Shown: piece after piece, positions 49,751-59,812 of the stretch
Numbering within the stretch: the stretch's first letter is position 1
Layout of the letters: every line of letters begins with the position of its first letter
Assembly: GCA_002841625.1 (NCBI GenBank)
Contig: PHAG01000002.1
Location: 1 to 64,000, forward strand
Origin: Firmicutes bacterium HGW-Firmicutes-1
GTDB taxonomy: Bacteria; Bacillota; Clostridia; Lachnospirales; Vallitaleaceae
Direction of reading: 5' to 3'
Length of the DNA: 64,000 bases
Translations under genes and position numbers: made by a program
The notes under the pieces: model-generated
What the model was told of the DNA's origin: nothing
The model's database searches: none
The model's input: only the letters and a program-made list of their open reading frames with translations

Positions 49751-50245
49751 ATGGCTTGGTGTCAACGCTGTGAATATGAATATGAAGAATATGTAAAGAA
49801 GTGTACTGAATGTGGAGATGAATTGGTAAGTAATTTAACAGAGGACAATAAAAAAACACAAAATAATTACGAGTATTCAATACTAATGAATGTGGCTAAT
49901 ACAATGGAAGCTGATTTGATTATTTCTCAACTTGAGGCATATAGCATTCCATCATACAAGGGTTATCAATCAAGTGGGGGATATTTGAACATTGCAGCAG
50001 GATTTAATTATCAAGGAACAGATATTTTCGTGCCAAAAGTATTTTTAGATGAGGCAAGGGAGATCGTGACTGAGAATCAATCTAATATCATTGAAGATAT
50101 GAATGCCGAAGAGGTTAAAGAACTTGAAGAATTTGAGAGAGAGTTTAATGATAAAAGAAATAGTAGAGTAAGTTTATTCTTTATAATAGTAGTTGTAATT
50201 CCAATACTACTTGCGTTGTTATATAATTTGTTAGAATTTGTTTGA
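49751..50245 (+). CDS. Zinc-ribbon DUF2007-like membrane protein
   Basis: A protein of about 164 residues with a zinc ribbon at the N-terminus (CQRC...CTEC), a DUF2007-like domain ('MNVANTMEADLIISQLEAYSIPSYKGY' to 'DIFVPKVFLDEAREIV'), and one C-terminal membrane helix. DUF2007 is a signal-transduction-like fold of unknown ligand. The ATG at 49751 is set by GGAGAG; 49736 is in frame but lacks a site. Confidence 0.82.
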   Translation: MAWCQRCEYEYEEYVKKCTECGDELVSNLTEDNKKTQNNYEYSILMNVANTMEADLIISQLEAYSIPSYKGYQSSGGYLNIAAGFNYQGTDIFVPKVFLDEAREIVTENQSNIIEDMNAEEVKELEEFEREFNDKRNSRVSLFFIIVVVIPILLALLYNLLEFV

Positions 50246-50329
50246 ATAGATTAACAAATAAATATGGAGTATGTTATAGAAAGTGTAGATTTAAGTGATT
50301 TAATTATTTATAAAATGAGGTGATTGATT

Positions 50330-51370
50330 ATGAAGATTGTTGTAGTTGCAGGTGGATTAAGCCCTGAGAGAGATGTGTCACTTTCATCAGGCAGTCTTAT
50401 TGCCAATGCACTTAGAGAAGCAGGACATTATGTGTTTTTGATTGATGTATATGAGGGTGTTTTGATAGATGAAAGTTCTATCGATCATTTATTTGAAGAT
50501 AAGTCGGGTTCTCCGTATACACATGTAGTTCCAGAAGTAGCGCCTAACTTAGATGAAGTGAAATGCAGAAATAATAATGGAGATTCACTTATTGGACCTA
50601 ATGTATTAAAAATATGTCAAGTTGCAGATATTGCTTTCCTAGCTTTACATGGTGCAATGGGTGAAAATGGCCAGATACAAGCTACTTTTGATGTTTTAGG
50701 AATTAAGTATACTGGAACAGGCTACATGGGAAGCCTTTTAGCAATGGATAAGGATATAAGCAAGAGACTGATGTGTCAAGCTGAGATTCTAACTGCGGAA
50801 TGGTGTGTTTTTGAAGAAAGTACAATGACTCAAGCACAAATTATTAATACAATTGGATTACCATGTGTAGTAAAACCATGTAGCTGTGGATCAAGTATTG
50901 GTATATCAATGGTAGATTCATATGATGAATTAGAAACAGCTATTTTGATTGCTAAAAAAGTGGAAGCCAAAATACTTATTGAATAAAGAATTATTGGAAG
51001 AGAATTCTCCATTGGAATTTTAGATGGAAAGGCTTTGCCAGTTATTGAGATCATTCCTAAATCTGGATTTTATGATTATAAGAACAAATATCAATCAAAT
51101 TACACCGCAGAAATCTGTCCAGCGAAGTTATCGGATTATGATACTGAAAGAGTGCAAAATCTTGCATTAAAAGTGCATGAAACATTATATTTAGAAACAT
51201 ATTCTCGAATTGATTTCTTACTAGATGAAAATGGAAATTTCTATTGCCTTGAGGCAAATACTCTGCCAGGAATGACACCAACTAGTCTAATACCACAAGA
51301 AGCACTTGTTTCTGGTATTTCATATGTAGAATTATGTAATCAAATAGTTCAATTAGGACTTCAAAAGTAA
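50330..51370 (+). pseudogene. D-alanine-D-alanine ligase family gene with one nonsense codon
   Basis: One frame from ATG 50330 to 51370 reads as a complete ATP-grasp ligase of the Ddl family: 'VVAGGLSPERDVSLSSG', 'FLALHGAMGENGQIQATFDVLGIKYTGTG', 'PCVVKPCSCGSSIGI', 'RIDFLLDENGNFYCLEANTLPGMTPTSLIPQ'. It is broken only by TAA at 50984-50986 within 'ILIE*RIIGREFS', where relatives have a charged residue. The 3' part has no ribosome site. It is an accessory copy; the essential ddl is probably elsewhere. Nothing indicates vancomycin resistance. Confidence 0.82.
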
Positions 51371-51424
51371 TTTATAAATACTGACACCATTTACATTTGT
51401 TTTATGTGAAAGGAAAAAATACAA

Positions 51425-52306
51425 ATGAATAATATATCAAATATTGAGGTTAAAATGGATTATTTTCATGTTGATGTTTTTACTGAAGAAGTATTATCAG
51501 GGAATGGGCTAATAGTTGTTTTTTGTAATCAGGAATTAGAAGATCATCTTATGTTAAACTTAGCTAAAGAGTTTAAACAATTTGAAACAATATTTCTAAG
51601 AAGAAAAGAAGATCATATCTTTTGTGCTAGGATTTTTACAGTAGATGAAGAATTGGATTTTGCAGGACATCCGATCTTAGGAGCGGCAGCCACAATACAT
51701 AGTCATTTTTTCGAAAATAAAGAAGATCTTGTAGTAACTTTTCAATTAAATAACAAAACGGTATTAACTACCTCCAAGAAAAAGTCGAATTGCTATAATG
51801 TCCAGATGAATCAAGGGAAACCACAATTTATTTGCAATTTACTTGAGGAAGATAATGGGAAATATGTACAGGCATTGAATTTGTCAGAAGAGAATTTAAG
51901 TAAAGAATTTCCGCTAGAAGTTATATCAACTGGATTACCATATTTGTTAGTACCATTAAGATCCGGAATAGAAAATGCAAAGATAATTTGTTCCAATTTT
52001 GAAGTGATGCTAGAGGAAGTAAATGCCAAGTTTGCATATGTATTTGATGTCAATAATATGGAGGGAAGAACTTGGGATAATCAGGGAAAAGTTGAAGATG
52101 TTGCAACAGGAAGTGCAGCAGGACCAGTAGGTGCATATTTATATAAGCACAGTATAGCAAATGCCAACAAGGAGATTATAATAAATCAAGGGAGATTTGT
52201 TGGAAGACCTAGTAAAATTAAGGTTTATAAGAGTGCATGTGGAGAAGAAATTATAGTAGAGGGAGATGTAGCGATATTGGCAAAGGGAATCATTTTACCA
52301 TTTTAA
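51425..52306 (+). CDS. PhzF family isomerase-like protein
   Basis: A 293-residue PhzF-like protein. 'DYFHVDVFTEEVLSGNGLIVVF' starts the first barrel with the catalytic-type Glu region near 'FETIFL'. 'ARIFTVDEELDFAGHPILGAAA' is the strongest signature and 'EDVATGSAAGPVGAYLYKH' the second half's. Members are isomerases of small acids; this one's substrate is unknown. The ATG follows AAAGGAAA. Confidence 0.87.
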   Translation: MNNISNIEVKMDYFHVDVFTEEVLSGNGLIVVFCNQELEDHLMLNLAKEFKQFETIFLRRKEDHIFCARIFTVDEELDFAGHPILGAAATIHSHFFENKEDLVVTFQLNNKTVLTTSKKKSNCYNVQMNQGKPQFICNLLEEDNGKYVQALNLSEENLSKEFPLEVISTGLPYLLVPLRSGIENAKIICSNFEVMLEEVNAKFAYVFDVNNMEGRTWDNQGKVEDVATGSAAGPVGAYLYKHSIANANKEIIINQGRFVGRPSKIKVYKSACGEEIIVEGDVAILAKGIILPF

Positions 52307-52335
52307 AGTGGTATAGATGTAGAAAGGTCATTCAC

Positions 52336-53037
52336 ATGAAGAAAAAAGGATTAAGAATAAGTATTTGTATAATTGTAATTGTTTGTATACTTGGAACCCT
52401 TGAGTTTTCAGGTATTATTTGGCATACAGAATACTTTGCTCGAACTTATAAAATCAAAGGTTTAGATGTTTCTCACTATCAAAATACGATTGATTGGGAT
52501 AAAGTCTCCAAAGAATATAAGTTTATATTTTTAAAAGCGACGGAAGGAGAAGACTTTATTGATAGAACATTTGACGATAATTGGGAGGGTGCTAAAGATA
52601 ACGGCTTCTTAGTTGGAGCCTATCATTTTTTTGTAACTTCTAGTTCTGGAGAAGATCAAGCAAACAATTTTATTAGAACTGTACCAGTTGAAACGGGTTC
52701 TTTACCAGCTGTAATAGATATTGAAGTAAGCAAAAATGAGGATAAAGAAATGGTTAGAGAAAATCTAACAGTTATGATAAATATGATCGCAGAAAAATAT
52801 GGAAGTACGCCTATTTTATACGTAACATATGCAACATATGATGCATTTATCATGGGATACTTCGATGAATCTAAAATATGGATAAGAGATATTTTGAGGA
52901 CACCCAAATTAGAAGATGGACGAGAATGGGTATTTTGGCAATATTCTAATAGAGGCAGAATACAAGGTATCGATACGTATGTAGATATAAATGTTTTCTA
53001 TGGTAACGAGGATGAGTTGATTGAATTAACGAATTAA
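52336..53037 (+). CDS. GH25 family lysozyme, membrane-anchored
   Basis: A 233-residue muramidase of glycoside hydrolase family 25. An N-terminal membrane helix (residues 8-25) exports it. 'KGLDVSHYQNTIDWDKV' holds the first catalytic-site Asp, 'FIFLKATEG' follows, and 'SLPAVIDIEVSK' holds the Asp-x-Glu pair. 'WQYSNRGRIQGIDTYVDINVF' is the normal C-terminus. It should cleave peptidoglycan outside the membrane. The ATG at 52336 is chosen; the frame's upstream part overlaps phzF. Confidence 0.9.
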   Translation: MKKKGLRISICIIVIVCILGTLEFSGIIWHTEYFARTYKIKGLDVSHYQNTIDWDKVSKEYKFIFLKATEGEDFIDRTFDDNWEGAKDNGFLVGAYHFFVTSSSGEDQANNFIRTVPVETGSLPAVIDIEVSKNEDKEMVRENLTVMINMIAEKYGSTPILYVTYATYDAFIMGYFDESKIWIRDILRTPKLEDGREWVFWQYSNRGRIQGIDTYVDINVFYGNEDELIELTN

Positions 53038-53087
53038 GTAATTGAGTAAAAAGAAATCAGAATTCTATTTAGCATAAGGAGAGTATA

Positions 53088-53831
53088 ATGAATGAAGTAA
53101 TAAAAACCATACTTGGATTGAAAACAACAAGAAAATCAGATTTTAGCAATAGAATAATTGAAGATGAAAAAATAGAATTAATCAAACAGGCAATTATTAG
53201 AACGTCAAATGCCTCTAATAGACAATCGTATTCAATTATTGTTTTAGACGAGGAAAAAGCAAGGGAAGCCTCATTACCGGGTAATAGAGTATTTGTATTT
53301 TGTATAGATTTTTTAAGACTACATAAGTGTGCTGAACAATTAAAGTGTGAATTAGATAGTCAATACTTTATGCAATATACAACAGCTTTAATCGACATAA
53401 GTTTATTAATACAATCAACGGTTATTGCTGCACAATCACTGGGGATAGATACTTTAATTACCAATGAAATATATCAAAATAAATTGGACACTATTTCTCC
53501 TATACTCAATATTCCAGAAGCGTATGTTTTTCCAATGATTGCTGTCTGTATGGGTTATTCAAAAACAGAAAAGAAAGTAGAAAAAGGCAGAATCGATAGT
53601 AAATATATATTCTTTGATAATGAATACGGAAAATGTTCAATCGACGATATTAAAAGAATTATTAATGAAACAGATTCGGAAGAAAGAAACATAGGTCTAA
53701 TTCAAAAATGGAATGAAATGGGATATAATCATTACTATGAATGGTTTTTCAATAAGTGGTCACAAACAATTGGTACAAAAAGCGAAAGTGAAGCATTAGA
53801 AAAGACATTGAAAGCACATAAGATATTATAA
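53088..53831 (+). CDS. Nitroreductase-like flavoprotein
   Basis: A 247-residue protein of the nitroreductase superfamily. 'ILGLKTTRKSDFSNRIIEDEKIELIKQAIIRTSNASNRQSYSIIVL' is the FMN-binding N-terminus (with K where Arg is common) and 'AQSLGIDTLITNEIY' the central helix. Typical activity is NAD(P)H-dependent reduction of nitro compounds or quinones. The ATG follows AAGGAGAG. It ends before the long kamA leader. Confidence 0.8.
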   Translation: MNEVIKTILGLKTTRKSDFSNRIIEDEKIELIKQAIIRTSNASNRQSYSIIVLDEEKAREASLPGNRVFVFCIDFLRLHKCAEQLKCELDSQYFMQYTTALIDISLLIQSTVIAAQSLGIDTLITNEIYQNKLDTISPILNIPEAYVFPMIAVCMGYSKTEKKVEKGRIDSKYIFFDNEYGKCSIDDIKRIINETDSEERNIGLIQKWNEMGYNHYYEWFFNKWSQTIGTKSESEALEKTLKAHKIL

Positions 53832-53898
53832 TGTGAATAGCTTTAAACATCTATCAATTTTTAGCGCGTTCTTGACAAAATCCAACAAAAGGACTGTC

Positions 53899-53927
53899 TT
53901 GACATAATTGTTGCCCTGTGATATAGT
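53899..53927 (+). promoter_or_regulatory. Vegetative promoter of the kamA-ablB leader
   Basis: TTGACA (53899-53904) and TATAGT (53922-53927) are separated by exactly 17 bases, a near-consensus sigma-A promoter. Transcription would start about 380 bases before kamA. Confidence 0.75.
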
Positions 53928-54216
53928 ATAAATTGCAATTAAACAGGTTAAAATTATAATTATATTATATTTCATATATGAAGTAGATGAAATGAGTAGC
54001 TGGTTTGTGAGCTAATTCACGTATTCATAGAATGTGGGAATAAGTAAGTTAACCAATAGTACATAAAGTTAATCCTAGGATTGACTTAACATACTATTAA
54101 AAGCAAAAGTTTAATTGAAAAATAATATTTAGAACTGGGGTTTGATTAGGATCAAATGGTCATGATCTTTACTATATTTTTTATGGTATAAAGTGAACTG
54201 ATAATCAGGTAAGCTT
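53928..54216 (+). promoter_or_regulatory. Structured 5' leader of kamA, class unknown
   Basis: This stretch of about 290 bases has no gene. It contains a nested hairpin: AATAGTA (54055-54061) with TACTATT (54092-54098) around AAGTTAATCC / GGATTGACTT (54066-54087). It ends in an intrinsic terminator, so transcription attenuation is likely. I do not see the conserved cores of lysine, T-box or glycine riboswitches. An osmolarity- or lysine-related signal is possible but only inferred from the downstream genes. Confidence 0.5.
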
Positions 54217-54259
54217 AAACACTCTAACTCTATGGAAACATAGATTTAGAGTGTTTTTT
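54217..54259 (+). terminator. Intrinsic terminator in the kamA leader
   Basis: AAACACTCTA (54217-54226) pairs with TAGAGTGTTT (54247-54256) around a TCTATGgaaaCATAGA tip and is followed by a run of T. It lies 55 bases before the kamA start. Confidence 0.85.
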
Positions 54260-54314
54260 ATTTTTTAATAGAAAACATATAGGCGATTATAGTGAAAAAT
54301 GGAGGAGAAATGAT

Positions 54315-55595
54315 ATGGAGATGCTAGATTTAATGAACCAAAAAATGAATGATGAAAATTTTACGGATAGTGCCACAAAACTGTGGAGTGATTGGAAGTG
54401 GCAAGTAAGACACGTTATAAGAGAAATTGATACGGTAGAAAAAGTATTAGGTATTCATTTTACAGAAGAGGAAAAAAAGAACATTGAGGAAACGATAAAA
54501 ATTTTTCCTATGTCAATAACACCTTATTATTTATCCCTAATTGATACGGAGGACTATAAGAATGATCCCATTTTCAAACAAGCCTTCCCAGACAAAAGAG
54601 AATTACATATAACTAAATATGATATGGTAGATCCATTAGCTGAAGAAAAAGATAGTCCAGTAGCTGGTATCACTCACAGATACCCAGATCGTGTTCTTTT
54701 TCATGTTAGTAATGTATGTGCCATGTACTGTAGGCATTGTACAAGAAAGAGAAAAGTTGGAGATAACGATTGCATTCCATCAAAGGAAGCGTTGCAAGAA
54801 GGAATAGAGTATATTAAAAACACCCCAATTATAAGAGATGTTCTAATATCAGGCGGCGATCCATTTATGTTGTCTGACGATTTAATAGATTGGGTTCTTG
54901 GTGAATTGAATAAAATTGAGCATGTTGAGGTAATTAGAATTGGTACACGAACTCCAGTCGTTTTACCGTATAGAATTACTGATGATCTAGTAAATGTTTT
55001 GAAAAAACATGGGAACATATGGATCAATACACATTTTAATCACCCAAAAGAAATCACTGACTCGTCAATGGAAGCTCTGAGAAAATTGGCAATGGCAGGT
55101 ATACCTCTTGGCAATCAATCTGTTTTACTATCTGATGTAAATGATTGCCCTAGAATCATGAAACGATTGGTTCATAAATTAGTTCAAAACAGAGTCAGAC
55201 CTTATTACATCTATCAATGTGATTTATCAGAAGGCCTTGAGCATTTTAGAACTTCTGTGGGTAAAGGTATTGAAATAATGGAAAGTTTGAGGGGACATAC
55301 AAGTGGATTTGCAGTTCCTACCTATGTAATAGATGCGCCAGGTGGAGGTGGTAAGATTCCCGTTATGCCTAACTATCTTATATCGTGGTCAACAAATAAA
55401 GTTATACTTAGAAATTATGAGGGAGTTATTACTACATACCAAGAGCCAAATGATTACCATCATGATCTCTGTGATTTAAAATGCGACACCTGTAATTTGC
55501 AACTAAAACTACAAAAAGGTGAAGAAAGCAAGATTACTGGTATTGCAAAACTGATTGCTGATTACAACGAAGTCATAACATTAACACCGCGTTAA
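54315..55595 (+). CDS. kamA: Lysine 2,3-aminomutase
   Basis: A 426-residue radical-SAM, PLP-dependent enzyme converting L-lysine to L-beta-lysine. The 4Fe-4S motif C135-x3-C139-x2-C142 is in '[15 protein letters not shown]'; the PLP lysine is probably K347 in '[15 protein letters not shown]'. '[17 protein letters not shown]' is the usual SAM-binding region. The length is typical. Together with the next gene it makes N-epsilon-acetyl-beta-lysine, a compatible solute. The ATG follows GGAGGAG at 7 bases. It is under the promoter and terminator-ending leader described above. Confidence 0.95.
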   Translation: MEMLDLMNQKMNDENFTDSATKLWSDWKWQVRHVIREIDTVEKVLGIHFTEEEKKNIEETIKIFPMSITPYYLSLIDTEDYKNDPIFKQAFPDKRELHITKYDMVDPLAEEKDSPVAGITHRYPDRVLFHVSNVCAMYCRHCTRKRKVGDNDCIPSKEALQEGIEYIKNTPIIRDVLISGGDPFMLSDDLIDWVLGELNKIEHVEVIRIGTRTPVVLPYRITDDLVNVLKKHGNIWINTHFNHPKEITDSSMEALRKLAMAGIPLGNQSVLLSDVNDCPRIMKRLVHKLVQNRVRPYYIYQCDLSEGLEHFRTSVGKGIEIMESLRGHTSGFAVPTYVIDAPGGGGKIPVMPNYLISWSTNKVILRNYEGVITTYQEPNDYHHDLCDLKCDTCNLQLKLQKGEESKITGIAKLIADYNEVITLTPR

Positions 55596-55622
55596 TAATA
55601 TTAACAAAAGGAGGATAAGTGG

Positions 55623-56456
55623 ATGGATGCAATAACTAAGATTGGTAATTCGATAATCCATTTTGGTAAAAGTAATAATAGAATTTATCTAATGTCCTTA
55701 GATTATATGGATTTACCTATTATTGTTGATCAGTTAGATCGATTAGCTAATGAAAATGGCTACACCAAAATAATTGCAAAAGTACCAGCGTATGCAAAAG
55801 AAATTTTTGAAAATAGTGGTTATTTAGAAGAGGCCACTATTCCGGACTTTTATTGTGATAAAGAAGATATTTGTTTTTTTTCTAAGTACCTTGATTGCAA
55901 TAGACAAACTGATCCCTTTAATGAATATTGTATACAAGTGTTAGAAAAGGCAAAAAGTACTAAAGTAGTACAAGAGAAAAAAACTTTAGATGAGGATATT
56001 TGTTGTCGTAAAGCCAATGAAAAAGATGTAGAAGATATGGCATTAGTTTATCAAGAGGTTTTTAAATCCTATCCATTTCCTATTCATGATAAGAGCTATT
56101 TGCTAAAGACTATGCAAGAGAACGTAATTTACTTTGGTATTTGGTGTGGGAAGCAATTAGTCGCCTTGTCTTCAATAGAAGTAGGGAAAGATAATTCAAA
56201 CGCCGAAATGACTGATTTTGCTACTATTGAAGCCTACAGAGGCAAAGGTTATGCTTGCTATTTACTAGATGAGATGGAAAACGAATCATATTCCATGGGG
56301 ATAAACACAGCCTATACCATTGCAAGAGCAAAGTCTTATGGTATGAACATTACCTTTGCTAAACAAGGATATATCTATGCTGGTACATTGATAAATAACA
56401 CAAATATTGCTGGTCACATTGAAAGCATGAATGTTTGGTATAAGTCTTTAATATAG
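55623..56456 (+). CDS. ablB: Beta-lysine N-epsilon-acetyltransferase
   Basis: A 277-residue enzyme with a C-terminal GNAT domain ('YFGIWCGKQLVALSSIEVGKDNSNAEMTDFATIEAYRGKGYACYLLDEME') and an N-terminal extension (residues 1-120) characteristic of AblB ('LANENGYTKIIAKVPAYAKEIFENSGYLEEATIPDFY'). It acetylates the side-chain amine of beta-lysine. It starts 27 bases after kamA, with GGAGG before the ATG, so the two form the ablAB operon. A short palindrome follows the stop codon. Confidence 0.93.
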   Translation: MDAITKIGNSIIHFGKSNNRIYLMSLDYMDLPIIVDQLDRLANENGYTKIIAKVPAYAKEIFENSGYLEEATIPDFYCDKEDICFFSKYLDCNRQTDPFNEYCIQVLEKAKSTKVVQEKKTLDEDICCRKANEKDVEDMALVYQEVFKSYPFPIHDKSYLLKTMQENVIYFGIWCGKQLVALSSIEVGKDNSNAEMTDFATIEAYRGKGYACYLLDEMENESYSMGINTAYTIARAKSYGMNITFAKQGYIYAGTLINNTNIAGHIESMNVWYKSLI

Positions 56457-56460
56457 TCCA

Positions 56461-56476
56461 TAGCATATATATGCTA
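56461..56476 (+). terminator. Weak palindrome after ablB
   Basis: TAGCATATATATGCTA is a perfect 16-base palindrome just past the stop codon. It lacks a good T-run, so termination is uncertain. Confidence 0.35.
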
Positions 56477-57114
56477 TCAATTATTAGATTAAAATATAAA
56501 TAAGAAGTAATAATATCCACTTGTAATAGAGTCATGCATGTTTTCATGTATTTGCTGCTAAATTATGAGTGGATAGTTTATTATAGAATTATGGTGTTGT
56601 ATTAAGAAATACATTGGGTAATGATTGTAATTAGGTTGATAATCGTGATAATATTCATTCTATTTTCTTGACAATAATTTTTATGAAAAACACTAATAAT
56701 TGTTGATAAAAATATAATTTTGTTATAAAATGTAGAAAGAGATAAAGAAGACTTAATATGTTTTCATAAAGGAATGAGGAAAATAGAGTATATAATATGA
56801 TTGGGATGAGTAAAGCAATACTTTTTAAGTATTCTATAGTACTATTGAGCAGGATCTATCAATAGTGCATCTAAAAATATTATTTTAAACTCTATAAAAT
56901 TCAGACGACATAAAATTGAATAGGTTAACCACCATGAAAAACCATCGGATTTTTGATGGTTAAAGAAATATGTGGAAATTTACTATCCCACTTTATTATT
57001 GGTTGTAAAGCCAATAAATCTCTTAACATGGGAAGTAGAAAATGGTATTTGGTATTCATGATAAAAGGGAATGCCAACAAAATTTATACTAAAAGGATAA
57101 GGTAGGAGAAAATT
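56477..57114. other. Intergenic region without a gene
   Basis: About 640 bases without a convincing frame on either strand. It holds promoter-like pairs (TTGACA at about 56669; TTGATA followed at 16 bases by TATAAA near 56720) and a hairpin AACCATC / GATGGTT at 56940-56961. Otherwise nothing is recognised. Confidence 0.5.
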
Positions 57115-57711
57115 ATGAAAAAATGTATGATTATTGTAATAAGTATATTTATTTTAATTCTTAATGGTTGCACTATGACATCAAGAATTAATAAAACAGC
57201 ATTTATGGAACCAATTAAGTTAACAAGTTCACAGAAAGAACTCACAAAAGGATTAGGTATAAATAATAGTGATATAATACACTTTAGGTTTGCTGATATC
57301 CCAACAAATATTAATAACATGGAGCTTTGGTGTGAGTATTACGATAGCGGTAAGCTCGTAAATAAATTATTTTGTCTGGAACAAGGAATAGATAAAAAAG
57401 GAACTATTATAGGTTCATTTTATAATATTAATGGAATCGAACGATTCGTAATCAATGGAAGCAGCTTTACTCGAGAGGAAGATAAATTTGATCAGAAAGT
57501 ATCAACATCTATGTTAAATGACAAACGAGTAGCAATTAAAGAAGGACAAGAGATCATATTAATGGTCAAAGTAGAAAATGAAGGGAATATATCACCAATA
57601 AGTGACGATGTTTTTAGCGATTTTAGCAATGAGATTGAACAGTTAATAGAAAATGATCATGTCTATGTTATCAAATGTATGTTTCATACTACAGATAATA
57701 AAGGGGCGTAG
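57115..57711 (+). CDS. Lipoprotein of unknown function
   Basis: A 198-residue lipoprotein with signal 'IIVISIFILILNGC' (lipobox LNGC). The body 'HFRFADIPTNINNMELWCEYYDSGKLVNKLFC' looks beta-rich, resembling extracellular sensor-like domains of Bacillota lipoproteins. The ATG follows GTAGGAG. It converges with the spoVB-like gene, 27 bases apart. No attC is nearby. Confidence 0.75.
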   Translation: MKKCMIIVISIFILILNGCTMTSRINKTAFMEPIKLTSSQKELTKGLGINNSDIIHFRFADIPTNINNMELWCEYYDSGKLVNKLFCLEQGIDKKGTIIGSFYNINGIERFVINGSSFTREEDKFDQKVSTSMLNDKRVAIKEGQEIILMVKVENEGNISPISDDVFSDFSNEIEQLIENDHVYVIKCMFHTTDNKGA

Positions 57712-57738
57712 AGTCCATAAAATATGTAAAAATTAGAA

Positions 57739-59253
57739 TCATATTTTAAAATCCTTAAAGGATATACATCTAGTCATTAACAACAACGGCATTACAACAA
57801 TAAAATAAAATGCCATATCGATCAATGTATTTACTTTAAACCCATAAGAGAACGTATAAATACGCATAAAAACAGTATGCAGCGCAAGTGTGCCTACACA
57901 GCATAAAGCTGGCATTACAATAAAAGTTAATGGATTAAACGACAAGGATGTAGCTTTAACCAAACAGTATATATCTAAAACCGATACTACGATTAAACTT
58001 ACTAGAAGCCCAATAAGGTAGCCCTTAAGACCAAGCTGAGGTATCAATAAATATATAAACATAATACGAAGCCCAAGACCAATAATATTGTTTCTGAAAG
58101 TGATCATATGCTTATCAATACCATTTAACAAACTGCCAAGTGTTGTTTGAAGGTATAAAAAAGGACAAAGAAAGCTTAAAGATATGAGTAATGTACCAAC
58201 ATACCCTTCATTAAATACCATTAATCCAAGATCTTTTCCAAAAGCTAAGAAGAAAAAATTAAAAACAATTCCCATCATAATTGAGAATTTAATTGTGATT
58301 GATACGGTATTCTTTATTACACCCTTTTGCTTTCGTGCATAAGCTTCTGATATTGCGGGTAATAGCATTAAAGAGGCAGAAGTAGTAACAACAGTAGGGA
58401 AAAAAATCAATGGAAAGGCCATGCCTGTTAAGGTGCCATATACGCTAATAGCATAATTATGTGAGTAACCATAAGACTTCAACATGCCAGGAATTAATAT
58501 TGTTTCGAAGCTAGACAATATAGTAGTGATTAATCGATTAGTAGTAAGAGGAATCGCAATTGCAGAAATTTTTTTCACAAAATAACGATAGGTTTTTGCA
58601 GCTTTAGAAATTAGAATCTTCCTAGTTTCACCATAATAAAATAAATATACGAATAGGCAGGTAGATATTTCGCCAACAGCCATACCAATTACGGCTACTG
58701 CACAAGCATATTCCAAACCTTTTAATATAAAAGAAGAGGAAAGTAGGTATATAATTGAAATTCTAATAATCTGTTCAGTAACTTGGCTAATTGCAGGTAA
58801 AGTAGGTTTGTTAACACCGTAAAAATACCCCTTTACACAGTGTGCAATTGCTGTAAAAGGAATCGATATCGATACGATCCTTAAACCAGCTACAATTCTA
58901 GGTTCATGAATTATTCGTATGCTGATAAATTCAGCATTCAAATAAAGTAATACCATTAATGCAACACCTAAAGATGTAGCAATAGCTGTAACGATACGAA
59001 TCATTTTTTTAACATCCGATTTGCTTCCTTTTGCCATTTCTTCAGCAGTTAGCCTTGAAATAGCAGTAAATATTCCTGAACAGCAAAATGTATAGCAGAT
59101 CATATAGATAGGGAAGATAAGTTGATATAGTCCCATCCCTTCAGCACCTATGATATTAGAAAGATATATTCTATTCACAAAACCCAGTACACGGGATATC
59201 AAACCACCGATAGTTAGTATCAAGGTTCCTTTTATAATTGTCTGTTTTTTCAT
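57739..59253 (-). CDS. spoVB: SpoVB/MurJ-like MOP-superfamily flippase
   Basis: A 504-residue polytopic protein of about 14 helices. 'KGTLILTIGGLISRVLGFVNRIYLSNIIGAEGMGLYQLIFPIYMI' is the signature N-terminus of stage V sporulation protein B, and 'GYFYGVNKPTLPAISQVTEQIIRI' the middle block. The family flips lipid-linked precursors such as lipid II during cortex or wall synthesis. It points to a spore-forming lineage, although relatives occur in non-sporulating Clostridia. It is divergent from the lspA-like gene. Confidence 0.88.
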   Translation of the reverse strand: MKKQTIIKGTLILTIGGLISRVLGFVNRIYLSNIIGAEGMGLYQLIFPIYMICYTFCCSGIFTAISRLTAEEMAKGSKSDVKKMIRIVTAIATSLGVALMVLLYLNAEFISIRIIHEPRIVAGLRIVSISIPFTAIAHCVKGYFYGVNKPTLPAISQVTEQIIRISIIYLLSSSFILKGLEYACAVAVIGMAVGEISTCLFVYLFYYGETRKILISKAAKTYRYFVKKISAIAIPLTTNRLITTILSSFETILIPGMLKSYGYSHNYAISVYGTLTGMAFPLIFFPTVVTTSASLMLLPAISEAYARKQKGVIKNTVSITIKFSIMMGIVFNFFFLAFGKDLGLMVFNEGYVGTLLISLSFLCPFLYLQTTLGSLLNGIDKHMITFRNNIIGLGLRIMFIYLLIPQLGLKGYLIGLLVSLIVVSVLDIYCLVKATSLSFNPLTFIVMPALCCVGTLALHTVFMRIYTFSYGFKVNTLIDMAFYFIVVMPLLLMTRCISFKDFKI

Positions 59254-59353
59254 CGTATACCTTGAATAAATCTTTTTAGAAATATATGATGATTGGCTTT
59301 TCTATAGACCTAATATTTGGTATACTAAAGCAAACGATAAGGAGGATTTCACC

Positions 59354-59812
59354 TTGGTTGAACTATTGCTTATACCTGTTTGTTTTTTTTCTGATCAACT
59401 AACAAAAAACAAAGCTGAAAAAGAACTGATAAATAACGAGAAAAAACCCCTATTTGGAGGAAAACTTCATTTACAGATAGTATATAACAAAGGCGCCTTT
59501 TTGGGCCTATTGAAAAGACATAAAAAAGTATTGATGGCTACTAATGTTTTTTCAATTGCTATTCTCGCTTTTATAATTGGTGGATTGGTTTTTATGAAGG
59601 GACAACACCTAATAAAAGTGGGCATTTCTTTAATGGCAGGAGGAGCATTTGGTAATATATACGATAGATTTAAAAGAGGAAAGGTTGTAGACTTTTTTGC
59701 TTTTGCTCTAAAACCAAATATTTATTTTAATTTAGCAGATATGTTTGTGTTCTTAGGTGCTTTCGTAGCTGTATTAGGAACTATATTTCTTGCAAAGAAA
59801 CCCTTTCTATAA
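59354..59812 (+). CDS. lspA: Signal peptidase II (prolipoprotein signal peptidase)
   Basis: A 152-residue membrane protease that removes signal peptides at the lipobox cysteine. Four hydrophobic segments are present. 'GAFGNIYDRFKRGKVVDFF' and 'FNLADMFVF' give the family motifs, with D113 and D129 as the expected catalytic aspartates. The start is TTG after AAGGAGG. Many cassette proteins in this window are lipoproteins that would need this kind of activity; whether this is the main copy is unknown. A terminator hairpin overlaps its stop. Confidence 0.88.
   Translation: MVELLLIPVCFFSDQLTKNKAEKELINNEKKPLFGGKLHLQIVYNKGAFLGLLKRHKKVLMATNVFSIAILAFIIGGLVFMKGQHLIKVGISLMAGGAFGNIYDRFKRGKVVDFFAFALKPNIYFNLADMFVFLGAFVAVLGTIFLAKKPFL

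Noticed and set aside
50330-51370. Vancomycin-resistance ligase (vanA/vanC type)
   Set aside because: No vanH, vanX, vanT or regulator is nearby and the frame is broken; it is reported as a Ddl-family pseudogene.
53928-54216. Lysine riboswitch upstream of lysine 2,3-aminomutase
   Set aside because: The conserved L-box core segments are not found; only a generic structured, terminator-ending leader can be supported.
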